Positions 1-14,176 of a DNA stretch of 64,000 nt are shown here, in pieces. Position 1 is the first letter of the stretch. The number at the start of each line of letters is the position of its first letter. Location: NCBI GenBank assembly GCA_963693365.1, contig CAVNZM010000015.1, positions 5,394,001 to 5,458,000 of the forward strand, written 5' to 3'. The translations under genes and the position numbers were made by a program. Source of the DNA: Amoebidium appalachense. Lineage: Eukaryota > Ichthyosporea. The notes beneath the pieces are model-generated. The model had not been told where the DNA came from. It did no database searches and saw nothing but the letters and a program-made list of their open reading frames with translations.

Positions 1-34
1 ACACACATACCCCCTCCCCCCCCCCCTCCAAAAG

Positions 35-81
<47 letters not shown>

Positions 82-119
82 ACACACGTACACACGTACA
101 CACACACGTACACACACAG
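1..119 (+). other. 3' end of an intron of the CTDNEP1-like gene
   Basis: C run followed by (CA)n and ACACGT units, ending in CACACAG directly before the first visible coding exon. No coding sequence is seen. Confidence 0.6.
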
Positions 120-1589
120 GCTTCTAGGTCCAGCAGGAGTCAAACCAGGCCGCCGAAAGACCCTCGTCTTAGACTTAGACGAAACCCTCGTCCACTCGAG
201 CAGTGTTGCACTAGGCCCCCACCACGACTTATGTTTTGAAATCTACATCGACAGGAGGGTAACACAGTTTTACGTTTACAAGCGGCCCTTTGTGGATGTG
301 TTTCTGAGAGAGGCGTCTGTGTGGTATGATGTTGTTGTGTTCACGGCCAGTGTGAAGGAGTATGCGGGCCCTGTCATCGATGCTTTGGATAGCCCTGGCC
401 CACAGGGGAGATGTATGAAACGCCTCCCTCCCTCCCTCTCACCCCCCCCCCCCCCCCCCCCCCTACCCCCCCCCTTCCCTTTCCCCCTCCTCCCCTCCCC
501 ACCCGGTTTCGGCTTCTCCTCCCCCTCCCTCCTCTCTCGTCCTTATCCCCCCCCCCCCCCCGCCTCCCTCTCCTTTCCCATGACTCCCTCTCCCCACCCC
601 CTCCCACCCCCCCCCCCCCTCGCCTGAACAACGGCAAGATGTTAGATGTGGTGGGTTTGTACATTTTGGTATGTAACACCCCATCTAATTCAGCTTATAA
701 GCCATCTTCCCCTCTCCTCCCGCGCATACCACACCACCCATTCCACTAACCTGATTGGCCCACACCAACCAATCACACACAGTGATCCAGCGGCGCTACT
801 ATCGTGAGAGCTGCAATGGGCCGAACTTTGCCAAAGACCTGAGCATAGTGGACACAAACCTGGGGGGGGTTATAATAGTCGATAACTCACCTATGGCTTA
901 CAGTACTTTCCCGGTATGTGCATGCAGGCGATTACACAGACGTGCATGCGGGTACATTTACATGCATTTATGTATGTATCACATATACATATGCGTGCAT
1001 ACACGTAGGCGCACATACTTGCACATGCATGTGCACGTAGGTACACATACATCTGTATTCACTTGTGCACACATGCTGGCATGCATGTGGGCACACATGT
1101 CCACATTACCCTCAAACACAGAGACACACACACAGAGAGAGTGTGTGTGAGTGGGGGGGGGGGGGGGGGGGGGAGGGGGGGAGAGGGGGGGGGGGGGGGG
1201 GAAGGAGTGAAAGAGAGAGGAGATAGAGAAAAGAGAGAAAGAGGGACGAAGCATTTGTTTGCCTCGCATGTACACACGAGAACACGGGCGGAACACTTTC
1301 TTCTTCCACCTTTTTACCTCTCGTCACTCATTCTACCACGATCCCCTCCCTTTCCTAACTGCCCCAACCTCGTTTTGCGTAAAAGAAATGAAAGCACGCA
1401 ACCTCTCCCATGATACTGGTTTGTGTGGGTCAATCATGAAAAGATGGACCATTTGTGGTGTTTTTTTTGGGAGGGTTTGTGGGTGGGTGTGCGTGCTCGT
1501 GTGCATGTGTGCATGTGTGCGTGGTGTGTGTGCCCCACAGGGAGGGGGGGCGGGGGGGGGGGGGGGGGGGGGGGGGGGTGCGCGCGCGC

Positions 1590-1655
<66 letters not shown>

Positions 1656-2315
1656 CGGGGAGGGGGGAGGGGGGGAGGGGGCAGTACTTGCAGACTGACT
1701 AAAAACAACGAACAGGACAACGCAATTCCCATCGAAACATGGATCTGCAATAAGGTACAGTCCCTGCTAAGCACACACAGACACACACACACACATGCAC
1801 ACGGGTACACACAGTTTTCCACACACACACACACACACAACAAATGTACGTGTTTATTTTGTGCCCCTGATCAATGGAGCTACACTAGGCAACTCGCCAC
1901 GTCTTTTTTTCAACTCCCAGTGCGTTTCTGGGGGTATGGCATGGCTTCTGGTCTCTTTCCGCAGCCTGTGTATGGTGCATTGTGTGCATAGCCATTGGTT
2001 GGGTTGTGGCTTATTCTTTTGCAGTTGATTGGCTGTTGGGTTTAATGGGCATTGGATTGGTTTCTGTGGCTGACCAACCTCCCCCCCCCCCCCCCCCCAA
2101 CTTCATATGCCCATTTTTTGGCACGCGCGCGCACACACACAACACGCATGCACACACACACACACACACACACACACGTGTACACGTGTACACACGTACA
2201 CGTACAGGATGACACGCAGCTACGAGACCTTCTCCCCTTCCTCCGGGCACTGCATTCAGTCGATGACGTCAGATCCATTTTAAAATTCCGCAACATCAAC
2301 CAAGTGCGCCGATAG
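120..2315 (+). CDS. CTDNEP1: CTD nuclear envelope phosphatase (Dullard type), 3' part of gene
   Basis: Four coding exons at 120-412, 783-913, 1716-1754 and 2208-2315 (stop TAG) join in frame (phases 1, 0, 0) and give 189 C-terminal residues. The animal protein is about 244 aa, so roughly the first 55 residues, where the membrane anchor sits in that family, lie left of the window. Seen directly: the catalytic DxDxT motif as [10 protein letters not shown], then [11 protein letters not shown], the motif [14 protein letters not shown], the acidic motif DNSP, and the tail DNAIPIETW followed by LLPFLRAL and [11 protein letters not shown]. These match Dullard/CTDNEP1 rather than the shorter SCP phosphatases. 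Known family role: HAD-type serine phosphatase of the nuclear/ER membrane that dephosphorylates lipin and so controls lipid synthesis and nuclear shape. The left edge of the window (1-119) is intron ending in a CA repeat that supplies the 3' splice site. Confidence 0.92.
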
Positions 2316-2502
2316 CTGGGCATAGCCTTATATGGTTAGGCGCTAAGTATAGCAGCCAATGACTGGCGCTGCGTTATTCCTATATGGGGACTTAAAGCAA
2401 ACATGTCTACAAATAAGGCAAGTTCGTTGCTTGCATGATGTGTGTGTGTTGTGGGCCAAGATAGGTTCCATGGAGGAGGATGGACACACACCCACACAGG
2501 CA

Positions 2503-2504
<2 letters not shown>

Positions 2505-2584
<80 letters not shown>

Positions 2585-2588
2585 AACA

Positions 2589-2650
<62 letters not shown>

Positions 2651-2677
2651 AACACACACACACACACACACACACAC
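2505..2677. repeat. (CA)n microsatellite with CAAACA interruptions
   Basis: About 170 bp of CA dinucleotides. The block AAACACAAACACAAAC occurs once near 2579-2594 and a shorter form near 2643-2652, dividing the array into three pure segments. Confidence 0.95.
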
Positions 2678-3082
2678 GTGCTCAAACATTCATTTACACG
2701 CTCACGTACACTAAGGTTGTCTATTCATAATGTCGCGCGTCAAAGCAAGCCCCTTGGTTGCCTCTCATTCCATGAGTTTTGTTTTTCCCGAACCATTATT
2801 GGGCTATCCCGAACCATTATTGGGCGATACCACTTCCCTGCTCAGATTTTCTTCGTTTTCTTTGCTTCCTTGTACAATCAGCCAAAATGGACAGTCCATA
2901 GCGTTTGGTGTTATACTTGTATGTCGTGTGTATTGGTTCTGGCTGTGTTTGGTGAGTTAGTTACACCCGATTGGTTACTAATATCACCATTGACCCAGAT
3001 ATATAGCAACACATGTGCACATAGGTGTGGCCTGGTGCCCCAACCACCGATCAATTAAAATTGATGTGAAGTGATCATTACC

Positions 3083-3158
3083 AGACCCTCCATCTTTCAT
3101 ATCAATATTAGACCTTCCATCTTTCATATCAATATTAGACCCTCCATCTTTCATATTT
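3083..3158. repeat. 27-bp tandem repeat, three units
   Basis: The unit AGACCCTCCATCTTTCATAT plus seven more bases occurs at 3083, 3110 and 3137. The middle copy carries a C to T change and the last copy diverges at its 3' end. No coding role is seen. Confidence 0.85.
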
Positions 3159-4164
3159 ATCATTGAGTCAATCGGTGTGGTGCCATATGATTGCCTGCAA
3201 TATTCCCTCTCTGCTACCCGAAACAAACACCCGTGCCACTCGATCGTTGAAAAACGGAATCTAACAAAAGCCCATCACCCTGCAATGCATTTGTTTTTAA
3301 CATGGTTGACTTCCAGATTCCAGTGGATTCCTTTTCCGGTGCTGTGCGCTCGTAAGAGGAGAAGGGCCCCCCCCCGGGGGGGGGGGGGGGGGGGAGGGGG
3401 GGATCCGGAGTTCTAAAACCAGGTTACAGCCTAGGCCAACTATAACCTACACACCAGTGGCAAAGAACGGTTTTTTTGTTTGTTTCATGTTTTATGCAGT
3501 GCAGTCACATAATCTCTTATGTTCTTATCCAGCATCGGCCGGACTGACCGAACTTGAAATCCCCCCTCCCTCCCTCGAATCCTCCGGCTCCCCTCACTAC
3601 CCTCCCCTTTCGGCCAGGGACCTCGGGACCTGGGCCCCCTCTCCCCCCCTTCCCTGGCCTCCCTCCCGCCCCCCCCCTCCCCCCCCTCCCCGCCCCCTCG
3701 GACACACACACACACACACACACACACAGCCACTCCCCCCCCCCCCCCCCCCCCCCTCCGGATCCCCCCCTCCTCTCGCCTCCACCTCCCCCCCTCCCCC
3801 CGGGCGCCGCCGGGCCCCAGCCCCATGGTGCGCAATGAGAAAAAAAACTTTGCCTAAGTAGACAGTCACTATAGAGCGAGCACATTTTGGGGTTTGGGGT
3901 TCTTCTGTATTGCCGATTGAAACTTCGTCAAACATTTATGAGAAGTTCATATTAGTTGCTTAAAAAGACAAAGTAACAGTTGCGAATCATTATACCGTGC
4001 CCAATTCGTCCCGCCCTCCATCCCCCCCCCCCCCCCCCCCCCTTCCTGTCCCCCTCCCCCCTCCTTCCCCCACCCACAATGCATGCACCTTGGTACGCGT
4101 CTTGTTTGAAATGCACCTTTCTGTCAATGAGACACAATTTTAGCTTAGTTGATCACATAAATAG

Positions 4165-4335
4165 CATCCTAACTGGTGTAGTGTCGGTGCTGTGTGGTCG
4201 ACGGTAGTTTCGCTAGAGGGTCTGCAAAAGGTTCTTCGGGAACAAGACATGTTTGAAAATGAATTAAAAAGGCCAGTCAGACACAATGATCCAGCAATGC
4301 AGGGAGGGCCCGTTGGTATGATATTGGGCGTCTGA
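4165..4335 (+). CDS. Possible orphan terminal exon, product unknown
   Basis: A 56-codon open stretch ends in TGA and includes the segments LQKVLREQDMFENELKRPV and NDPAMQGGPVGMILGV, which look like ordinary protein rather than repeat translation. A possible 3' splice site, TTTCGCTAG, precedes the Leu-Gln-Lys part at about 4216, and AATAAA occurs about 35 bases after the stop (4373). I do not recognise a family and found no partner exon upstream. It could be the last exon of a small gene, a gene fragment, or chance. Confidence 0.25.
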   Translation, partial: HPNWCSVGAVWSTVVSLEGLQKVLREQDMFENELKRPVRHNDPAMQGGPVGMILGV

Positions 4336-4483
4336 GTGAGTTTTGGAGGCCGCAAAATGGCAGATCCGATGTAATAAACCTCCTGGACTAGACCGAAATT
4401 AAGCGAAGACGGTGTGTGGGTGGGTGGTGGATGGGTGGGTGTTTTTTTTTTTTTTTCTTTTTTTTTTGTTTTTTTTTGTGGGT

Positions 4484-4521
<38 letters not shown>

Positions 4522-5059
4522 AATTATATTCAGATCTCTAACTTTGATGGAACCGCCTGATAGGACAGTACGTGTGAAAAGGGGATGGTGTTTGGCAGTG
4601 GTAGTGTTGGGGCGGGATGGGGGCTTAGGGTGCGAAAGAGAGGAGGAAGGAACTGGGAAAGAGGGGGAGGAGCCCGGGGGGAGGGGGGGGTAGGGATGGG
4701 TTGGTATCCTTTGCCTCTTTGGGTTCCCATCAATCTGCGCAAATATGTACCAGTGTTATCGTTGAACCAGTAGTGCAGTGGGATTGGTTGAAAAAAGAGA
4801 ACTAGTTAATACTAAGCCGCCCCAAAGACAGGGGGAGGGCTGGGGGACCGATGTGGGGCCCGGGAGAAGCCGAGGGGGTGGGCCCGGGGGAGGGGGGGGG
4901 GGAGAGAGAGAGAGAGAGAGAGGGAGGGTGGGGGGGGGGGGGGGGGTTAATATGTACCGAGACACCATCAGTCTCTGATGGAACTCGAGGAGGGGATACA
5001 TGGTAGGAGGATAGGATGGGCTAGTGGGGTATAATGTAGAGACGGGACACGAGCGAAAA

Positions 5060-5063
<4 letters not shown>

Positions 5064-5158
<95 letters not shown>

Positions 5159-5211
5159 TGTGTGAATGTGAGTGTGTGTGTGTGTGAATGTGAGTGTGCG
5201 TGTGTGCGTGC

Positions 5212-5270
<59 letters not shown>

Positions 5271-5276
5271 TGTGTA
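5064..5276. repeat. Compound (AG)n-(TG)n microsatellite
   Basis: Pure AG dinucleotides with one ACAG interruption pass directly into TG dinucleotides containing AATG and CGTG variants. A poly(T) and a poly(G) run follow at 5320-5383. This is simple sequence, and its open frames in all phases are not genes. Confidence 0.95.
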
Positions 5277-5350
5277 TGTGTGTGTGTGTGCGTGCGTCTG
5301 CGTGCGTTTGCGTGTGAGCTTTTTTTTTTTTTTTTTTTTTTGGTGGGTGA

Positions 5351-5384
<34 letters not shown>

Positions 5385-5595
5385 GGGGGAGGGTGAGCCC
5401 GAAGTGGCTTTTAATGCCATTGAGATCTTCCCTGGTCTTCGTGTTTCTTTCTTCCCTTGGGGGCCAGGTTATTTGAAGATTGTCTAGCACAAATAATGCA
5501 TAATCATTTCCAGCTTTCAGTTATCAGTATATCCGGTTTACATTGCACAAACACAGAAGCTGCCAAGACAGTTTGGTTACCCAAGTTGTTGCAAC

Positions 5596-5645
<50 letters not shown>

Positions 5646-6254
5646 AAGGAAAAAAAAAAAAAAAAAAAGAGAAAGAAAGAAAGAAAAAAGACCCCCCCCC
5701 CACCCCAAAACGGTTGCAGCCCCCCTCCCCTTCCCACCTTCCCCAATAAATAAAAAAAAGTGATGATGTTTTGCTGCCATGGCATCTGCAATAGTACTAT
5801 GGGTTGGTTACGAACGTATCTCCAGATGGCCACATGGGCAGTGGGCCGCACGGTCCAAAATTTACTGGTGTCTGATTGGTTAAGGCTTCATTGAGCTACG
5901 CCACTCAGTCTGCACCAAATTCCACAATTGCTGCAAAGAGGTAACATGACATAGTAAATAACTTTATGAATATATGTTATCAAATATGAATATATAGCAA
6001 CTAATTAGTTTTAACTATAAACTTTGATTATATAAACATACATCAGCACATATAGAATCATGCCATTTACAGGCAGCGCCACGCCTGCTATGCGTCGTGG
6101 CAGTTTTTAGGCCCACCATCTTCAGAAACGTCCGTAAGCACCCCCTAGGTCATTTCCATTCTTTCTTTTCTTCGTTCTTGCTCTCTTTCACGTTTCTTCC
6201 TTCTTTCCCGCCTTTTTTCTTTTTCTTCACCCACGCCGCGCATGCATGCATCCC

Positions 6255-6304
<50 letters not shown>

Positions 6305-6462
6305 ATCCTCTCCTACACACACACACACAAGCATTTCATGGTAAGCACGTGAATGTTGCCCCAATCAAGAATGGCTGCAAGCGCTGATCATAAAACGACT
6401 CTGAGGTTGGTGGGTGTGTTCAATGGGGAGAGAGATGTGCATGCCTGGCAATCAAGCGGGGG

Positions 6463-6508
<46 letters not shown>

Positions 6509-6542
6509 GCGGTTGCCCCCCCCCCCCCCCCCCTCCCCCCCC

Positions 6543-6579
<37 letters not shown>

Positions 6580-6943
6580 CCCCCGCGGAGGGGAATACTG
6601 GATTATTACCCAGGGGGACGTCGATTTTGCTAATCCCCCTTCCCCTCCCCCCTCCCTCCTTCCTTCAATGATATGAAACTATATCGGATTCGGAATACGT
6701 AGAATCCCAAAACTCGGGAACATACGTGAGATACCGTGTTGAAAAGCCTATATCAAATTTGCTCTACTTGGTTAATCATCAGTCTGGTTATGGTGAGTCT
6801 CTACTGTTCCAAATGTGCAACGATGGATTAACTGGAAGATGCATTGAAGTTTCACAACAGCGTCCTGTGAAGTTGTTTTTGCATCCACGCGCATACACAC
6901 ACACCCACACAAATACGACAAAAACACACAAGCACACGCACGG

Positions 6944-7240
<297 letters not shown>

Positions 7241-7284
7241 ACACACACACGCGCGAACATTTCAACTTCAACTAGCAGTCAAAC

Positions 7285-7338
7285 ATTTTATTATTGTTGA
7301 CGCTGGGTAGGACGAATTTGCGTCAACAATAATAAAAT
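7285..7338. other. Perfect 19-bp hairpin
   Basis: Bases 7285-7303 (ATTTTATTATTGTTGACGC) are the exact reverse complement of 7320-7338, separated by a 16-base spacer. It follows the ACGC array. It could be a small folded RNA, the tip of a foldback element or a cruciform. No terminator-like T run follows. Confidence 0.8.
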
Positions 7339-8195
7339 AAGTGCGAACACCTACATGCTTCCCGGGTCCTTCTCCACCTCCCAGGAGTTCAAAGGTGTTT
7401 GATTGATTTTCTTAAATTTCTAGATTTTCTACCTCTTTCATTTTTTTTATTTCTTTGCCGTTAATAATGAAGTGGATCCCGACACGGTTTGTATACCTTG
7501 CACCGACCTTGCGAACTTCACAGGTGAACAGTTCCACACGTGGCACGCACGCTTTTAAAGCCTTATAATTGGAGAATAGAAAGTACTATAAACGATTTGA
7601 TTCGGTTAGAGCACATCACTGTGGAATGTGCGAATAGATCTATCACCGCCCTCATTATTCTCCCCAGCAATTAGAATCCCTTTGCATGGTCAAAGGTGTA
7701 CTTGTAGGATTGATTAGGTGAGACACACGGATACGAGGTTTCTTCGTGATAGCTATAACTAAAAAATACGTGTATAAAAAACAGATAACTTAATAATTTT
7801 TCTCATCGAATATAATGGTACGGCAGAATTTGAAAAAATCATTTCTAAACTGATCTATACACAAATACAAACCTAAGTTGAAGAGTATAGGGAGAGTAGA
7901 GCTCCGAAAGCGGCATGAGCGGCAAGTGATTTGGCAATCGCAGCCGCTTTGAAGCTGCCGCAAGCAGCTTGGTATGTGCATGGTCCCCCACAGTGATTCG
8001 ATAAAAAGAAAAGGAAAGCAGAGGTCGGATTTAGTGTGTTTTGCCCGTTACGCACCAGCATGGCAAAAATGAGTATAATACGATAGTAAGATGGCGATTA
8101 TTTTATGTTTTAGACACGAGTACGTAGAATCTCGAGGCATTCTTTGTACAGAACTAAGGTGCTAGTTAGGGAGCGTGTACACCTGTTCGATGGCA

Positions 8196-8433
<238 letters not shown>

Positions 8434-8503
8434 GCCCCCCCCCCCCCCCCCCCCCCCCCACCGTCCAGGCCTCTCCATCCCTCCCCCCTCTCTAAAGCTA
8501 GAC

Positions 8504-9660
8504 TGATAATTCGCATGGACTAATTAGGACACTTGAGTCCTTATTAGCTAAAATCGGATATCGCGCTATATCTGGCATATGACCATAGCAATTAAAGGGG
8601 GAAAAAAGCAGAAACGTGAAGCTGAAGTCATGCCCGTTACAGCGATATATTGTTTGTGGGGTCTGCGATGACTGACATCTTCGGGGAGCATTGTGCCGGC
8701 AAAGTTTGCCCTTTTTGCGGAAGCACGTGTTTTTTAATGCAAATCTTGGTAGAAAGTAAAGTGGAAGCGCTTGTGTGTTTCTCAGGCAAAAAAAACAACC
8801 GTACACGTGAAAACAGACCACATGAGCTTTCCAATGCCACCATCCCGACCTCAACATCTTGATTCTGAGGCAACTTAGCTAAGGGCTACTTTCAGTCCTT
8901 TTTAGCGAGGATTTTAGCTCAGAGTGTCCCAATTAGCTTCCCGGAACAGATGAGCAAGATGATGGAGGTCAAACGTTTTCGCTCTTGCTGGAAAGTGTTC
9001 TCAGTGGCCCTTAAATGCTCAAAACGTGAACAAAACGCGTTTTTTTGGCTTCTTCGGGGTTATTTTTGCCCTTTGTTTCACCTTTGTGCCCATGGTAATG
9101 GGTGCCCCTTTGGTCCTAAATGCACCGGCCTCCGTCTGTTTTGCTTGTCAGAACCAGACATCGTTTTCATATGTCACCGTGAGAAGACTCAAACCGCCGG
9201 CTGCCAGGCCTCGGAGCCGCTCAGTCCCTCAAACCTCTTTCGAAGTCGGTTATTTCGGTGGTCATGTAGCCTGTGGAGGTTCATAAACCCTTCAGAAAGA
9301 CATATAATGCAATAACGTATGTTTTCTGGCCCTTTTTCATTTGGTTTTGTCATGTTTTTCTGCAACCATAACGGTTGCGCTCCGTCCTATCTGCAGTCAG
9401 TCGGTCGATCGCGACAAAATGAACGAAAAACGGCCTCACCCTCCCCTCTAAAACCGTTTATAACTTGAGCGCTGTTATTCCAATGACCTTGACGTATTAA
9501 TAAAAAAAGCTATAAATTACCTAAGCTCATTGGGCATACCTAGGAAGTTGGGGGTTTACAACAGGGCAGAGGCTTGGGAGCGCGCCGAAAATAATTAGGA
9601 CACTTGGGTCCTAATATAGCGATTAACAAGGACCGAAGTGTCCTCGCATACGGATTATCA
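8504..9660. mobile_element. Non-autonomous TIR DNA element, copy 1
   Basis: The left end TGATAATTCGCAT faces a right end whose reverse complement reads TGATAATCCGTATGC. Just inside each end are copies of a palindrome: GGACACTTGAGTCC on the left (8527-8540), and GGACACTTGGGTCC and GGACCGAAGTGTCC on the right. The left 430 bp and right 150 bp align by eye with the second element at 18624-20708 (shared landmarks: CATAGTAACCA-like block, ATTCTGAGGCAAC, CTCATTGGGCATACC). No transposase frame is seen, so I infer a non-autonomous derivative of about 1.16 kb. No clear target-site duplication: the flanks read AGAC and CTCG. Confidence 0.72.
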
Positions 9661-9666
9661 CTCGCG

Positions 9667-9702
<36 letters not shown>

Positions 9703-12700
9703 CCCCCGCTCCCGCTGAGGCCTCGAGGCTCTCTCTCTCTCTCAGAGCTCTCCCGCTCTCTCTCTATCTCTCTCTCCTGCTCCCTCTCACTCTCTCTTTC
9801 TCCCCCTCCGCCCCTCCCCGGCCCTCCCATCCCTCTTCCCCTCTCTTACAGTATCAGATTATTTTCTCTTTCACCCCTTATGCCTTTCACTCGAGAGGCT
9901 CTCTTGCTCTCTTGAGCCCTATCTCTCCCCTCCCTTTCTCACGCAGACAGAACACACACACGCGCACATGCGCGTAAACAAAACGTGTGCGCACACCCAC
10001 GCACACACGTATGCCCGCACGCATGCACGCACGTCTACACACACACACACACACACAGACAGCGCGCGCACACAGACACAGTGCACATTTTTATTTTTTT
10101 ATATTTTATAATTTATCCCGTTTTGTTCCCGGAGGTACCCCCTAGGGGCCCTCCTGGGGAACTACCGTCTTCCACCCAGCACCGACAGTACTCTAGCTAG
10201 GGTGCTCACTGACGTATACGATGCTATTAGCTGAACTAAAAACACCTAATAGAACGATCCTAACTATATGTACACAGTTTGTCCAGGGTATTAACCCCAG
10301 CCACGCGGGTGGGTAGACACGGTGCACACACAGAGCGACATTTTACTTGGAGTTTAACCTAGGTGACCAAACATTTCTTGACTCTGAAACGGTATGTAAG
10401 GCCGTTTTAGGTTTCTATGTCTAAAATTTATTTCTTTATCATTTAAGGTAGCTTATCTTAGTTGGTGCGAGATTTTGGCTTCTGGATATTGTTTCCCTCA
10501 GTATGCATGTACATATAGCAGCAAATATTTACTTGTTTACACGTGTTGCACTTCACCCAACGGCTACCCTTATATACGCACCTGTAAACTTCAGTCAGAT
10601 CATTTAGCTAAAGAATACATGTGCCGGTCCGACGGCATGCTCGGCTGCTTGTTTGCGTCTTAGCTATTATAATTATATCCGGAAACTATCTAAAGCGACT
10701 GACGAAGCTCAATGAGTTTCGGAGCAAACCTTTGCTGGACAGGCTGTGTACATACTGCTGTCACTGCCATCATGTGTAATGCCATGCATGCGCCATGTCA
10801 GCATCGACATCTTCATGATCAATAGTACACTTGAAGTTTGTGTCAGTGTCAGCTAGGAAAGAAATTGTCATTCAATGCTTGACATCTCACGTGTGGCAGT
10901 ATTTGAGACAAACTGTGCTCAGAACCTAGCAAATATGCAATATCTCTGAAGTCTTTCCTCCGGGCAAGGGGCCAGAGTTCCGAAACACATGCAAAGAATA
11001 GGTGCACTGAGAAGGCAACCACGAGGAAAACCATGCACAACTTGAGACGTACGTAGGAGAAAACCCCAGATAGTATTGCGGGCAGGTACATAAACGACCC
11101 TGAAGTTACGCCGTGATTATACTACGTCCGCATCTAGAATTTGCCACAGTGTCTCCGAATCTCCACCCAACCTACATACAACTTACATGCGTACGCGTGC
11201 TGCGTAGGCCTGGGCCTTCCCAGAAATTTTCGCACATGTTCTGAGGTGGTGGGGCATATGGCGGAACACTGAACGATTGGAAAAATAATAACCAGGCCTG
11301 GCTAGGGCATTGGGCCTGCCACTGTAGGGTGCAGTCAGGCGTGCCTCGCTCGAGGCTAGCGCTGGGCCTTTCGCTTTGCAAAATTGCAACACTCAATCTC
11401 GATACATACGTATACTGACATACTGTATGCTTTCGAGGTGTTCCCAAATCGAATAAGGCGAATAAATAAAATAAGACCGTGATGATATGTCATCGAATGC
11501 CATGGTGCCATCGACATATGTGCGCAGTACGGGGACTGAGCTCGATATATTACTGCGTGGTGTGTTATATGGCATTCAGGATCGTCTCATGTGTACTCAT
11601 GCTATGCATGCATGCACAAGTTGCCAACAAAAAAATTTAGGAATACGTAATATTTACAAACGTGCTTATAATGGCCGGATGGTCCCCGGGCCCGGCATTC
11701 ACAGTGCACTTTTGCTCATGAGCAAACAGCCACGCCCCAACACGTGTGTGACGCGTGGCAGGTTCAACATGGAGCAGGGTGTGATATTAGTGTTTCGTTG
11801 CATGTTCATGTCACCTCAAAGATATCGGATTCTTATGAGGGCGTGAGCGGTTTCATAGGCCCTACAGCAGGGACAGTCAAAAATTTCGCGCTTTGCGCAA
11901 GCATGTGTGGCCCCATTAGAACGGCACGGACTGTAAGGATTCGGGTTATTCTTTTGCCTTTCCTGCATGAGCACGGCACACCTACCCACCCTTACAACGG
12001 CCATGGTCCTATTGAATTTTCAAACCCTGGTACACATGACTCGCGCATTGGAATGTGCCTGCAGCCCGGCACCTGCATTTCAAACATTCCAACGTACGGG
12101 TCGTGCTCTACCCGCGGCCGTTGGTGAGTCACTTAAGTCAACCTCAAGATAGTATGCGCCCCAGGAGAAAGGTCAAATACCAGCCCATCTATATACATGC
12201 TGCCAGTTTAGACCAGGGTCTTTTCTCCGTAAAAAAATTTGTGAATAAAAAGAGGCCGTGATCCGTTGCAGAATAGCATATAACTGTAAACTTTATGCGG
12301 ATGTTTTATGATGGGTGGTGAATTATACGGCGTGGCTCAGTGGCAGATCTAGCCTGGATATTCCATTTTTCGTTTCCGAAAGGAGGTCAAATTTAATTTA
12401 ACGCAGTAAGCTTTTGAAATATAAAGGATTCAGCTGAGAAAATATTCATTTCAGATCGTTGATTCAGCAATGAAAGGTGTCTGGGTATGGTTTGATTTAA
12501 GAAAAAAGATAGAATCTGGCGTACCAAGTTGAAACCACGACAAGGTGAATTCGTGAAAGGTTTACAGGTCTATCTAAAAATTGCCCATGTATACACCCAA
12601 AACTAAAAGTCCATCTGATTGGCTCCAGCCGTCAGGCCCAAAATGCTAAGCATTCAGCAATGTCGATATGGTGCACCATGATATGAAGCAGAAGGCATTA

Positions 12701-14176
12701 TGCTCTTTCAGATAAGCCTATAATCCGTAATAGTTATTCTTTATATGATTATTATGTCGAAAAACACGCTCGCTCTCACGCGTGACTCGGCAAAGTTCGG
12801 GCCGCGAAAGTGACTCATGAGTACACGGGGGGCAATCCAAGCTGATAAAAGCTGACCAATAGCACAAAAGAGCTTGTTACCAAGTAAAGCAAGTGCGTAA
12901 TGTCATAGCCATATATGGCTAGTTTGTTTATTATTTTTTGCCTTATATAGACCCGGTAACATTCCCGTTCTAACAGCGAATCAAAACCGGGCCCCGGCCC
13001 TTAGCAGTGCAGGGGTTGAAAATATCGAACACCTTCAAGCAGGTTTGATAATACGAGAGACAATGTTCTGAGGTTTCGCAATTATAGTTCGTGGCAACTA
13101 ATATTTCAGCCGAGGTTTTGTATTTGCAAGAGATTTTTGTAGAGAAACACGCTGCTTTTTAAGAAAAGAATGTTTCAATTAATGCTTCGTGCACTTCAAA
13201 TATAGAATATGAAGCCCTGTTAAGCATTTCAGGGTTTGTTATCAAATATTGAAAGATAAAATTGTTCAAAACATAAATCTGCAAATGTGCGAATATGTGG
13301 GGTAAAATACATTAAACAATTCAGAGCCCACATTTTTTGGAAGCAAATATTTGACTAGGCCACTTTATCAGAGAGCTAGATGCAGTTTCTCCGGGTTATC
13401 TAGGGGCTGGGCCCGTTAGGGTTGTTTTTTAGCTCAGATTTGGTCTGCATTGGTCTTTTAGAGGCTGACTTGCTTGCTGTGCCTCGTTAGGTTTTGAGGG
13501 GGGCCTGTTGGGAAGGAGCAGCAATGATGTCTTCTTGCGGAGTGTGGTCTGGTCAACCGTTGATCGATGCATATGACTACAGTGTAGTTGGAGCAAACTA
13601 GTTTCACGCATACACGTACAAAAGGTTTTGCCCGCTGGTGTCCTTTGTCACTTGTCGCTTTATTTTTATTTCGTAGCTTTGGCTTTTTCGGTTCTATTGG
13701 TGGTTATGTAGCCTGTGGTTGCACGTTGCCTTCATCAACGGATCAATAAACCCGAGTCAAAAGAAAAGAAAATATTTGACCATCCGGAGAAAATCAAAAG
13801 TTTTATGTTGAATAGTGACCGATAAAGTCAAACCCTGTCGCTGTGGCTTTTTTTGCCCACTGGCCAAAAGGCAAGCCGCAGGATCTGATTGGTGAGTGAG
13901 CACATATACTGCGCAAGCCAAGTTGCAATCATGCTACACACACGACACACTCTGCTTGCACCTGTGTGTAGGTCACTGTTCTTTTTAGTTTATCCCTAGG
14001 GGCAAGGGCTACACGTTTGTGCTTGTGTACGCAGGTTAATATTGGTTGTGTAAGTTAGTAAAAGCAACTAGCTTTGTCCAAAGATACCACATGAAAGCCG
14101 AAAATTGTCAGACTCCATCGACCCCTAATCCCTCACTTTCTGTAGTTGTTTTGTTTCTACACGCCTCCTCACCACC
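9661..14176. other. Intergenic region
   Basis: Starts with a C run (9669-9701) and a CT-rich stretch, then CA/CG repeats (9950-10085). From about 10200 to 14100 the DNA is almost free of microsatellites and of average composition. Open frames up to about 120 codons occur but none resembles a family. Near 13680-13755 a block (GGTGGTTATGTAGCCTGTGG and AATAAACCC) resembles 9255-9292 inside TIR element 1, which suggests a decayed element fragment. No gene is recognised. Confidence 0.5.

Noticed and set aside
11487-11846. 119-codon open frame on the plus strand
   Set aside because: No recognisable motif or domain, no supporting splice or start context, and overlapping open frames on the other strand.
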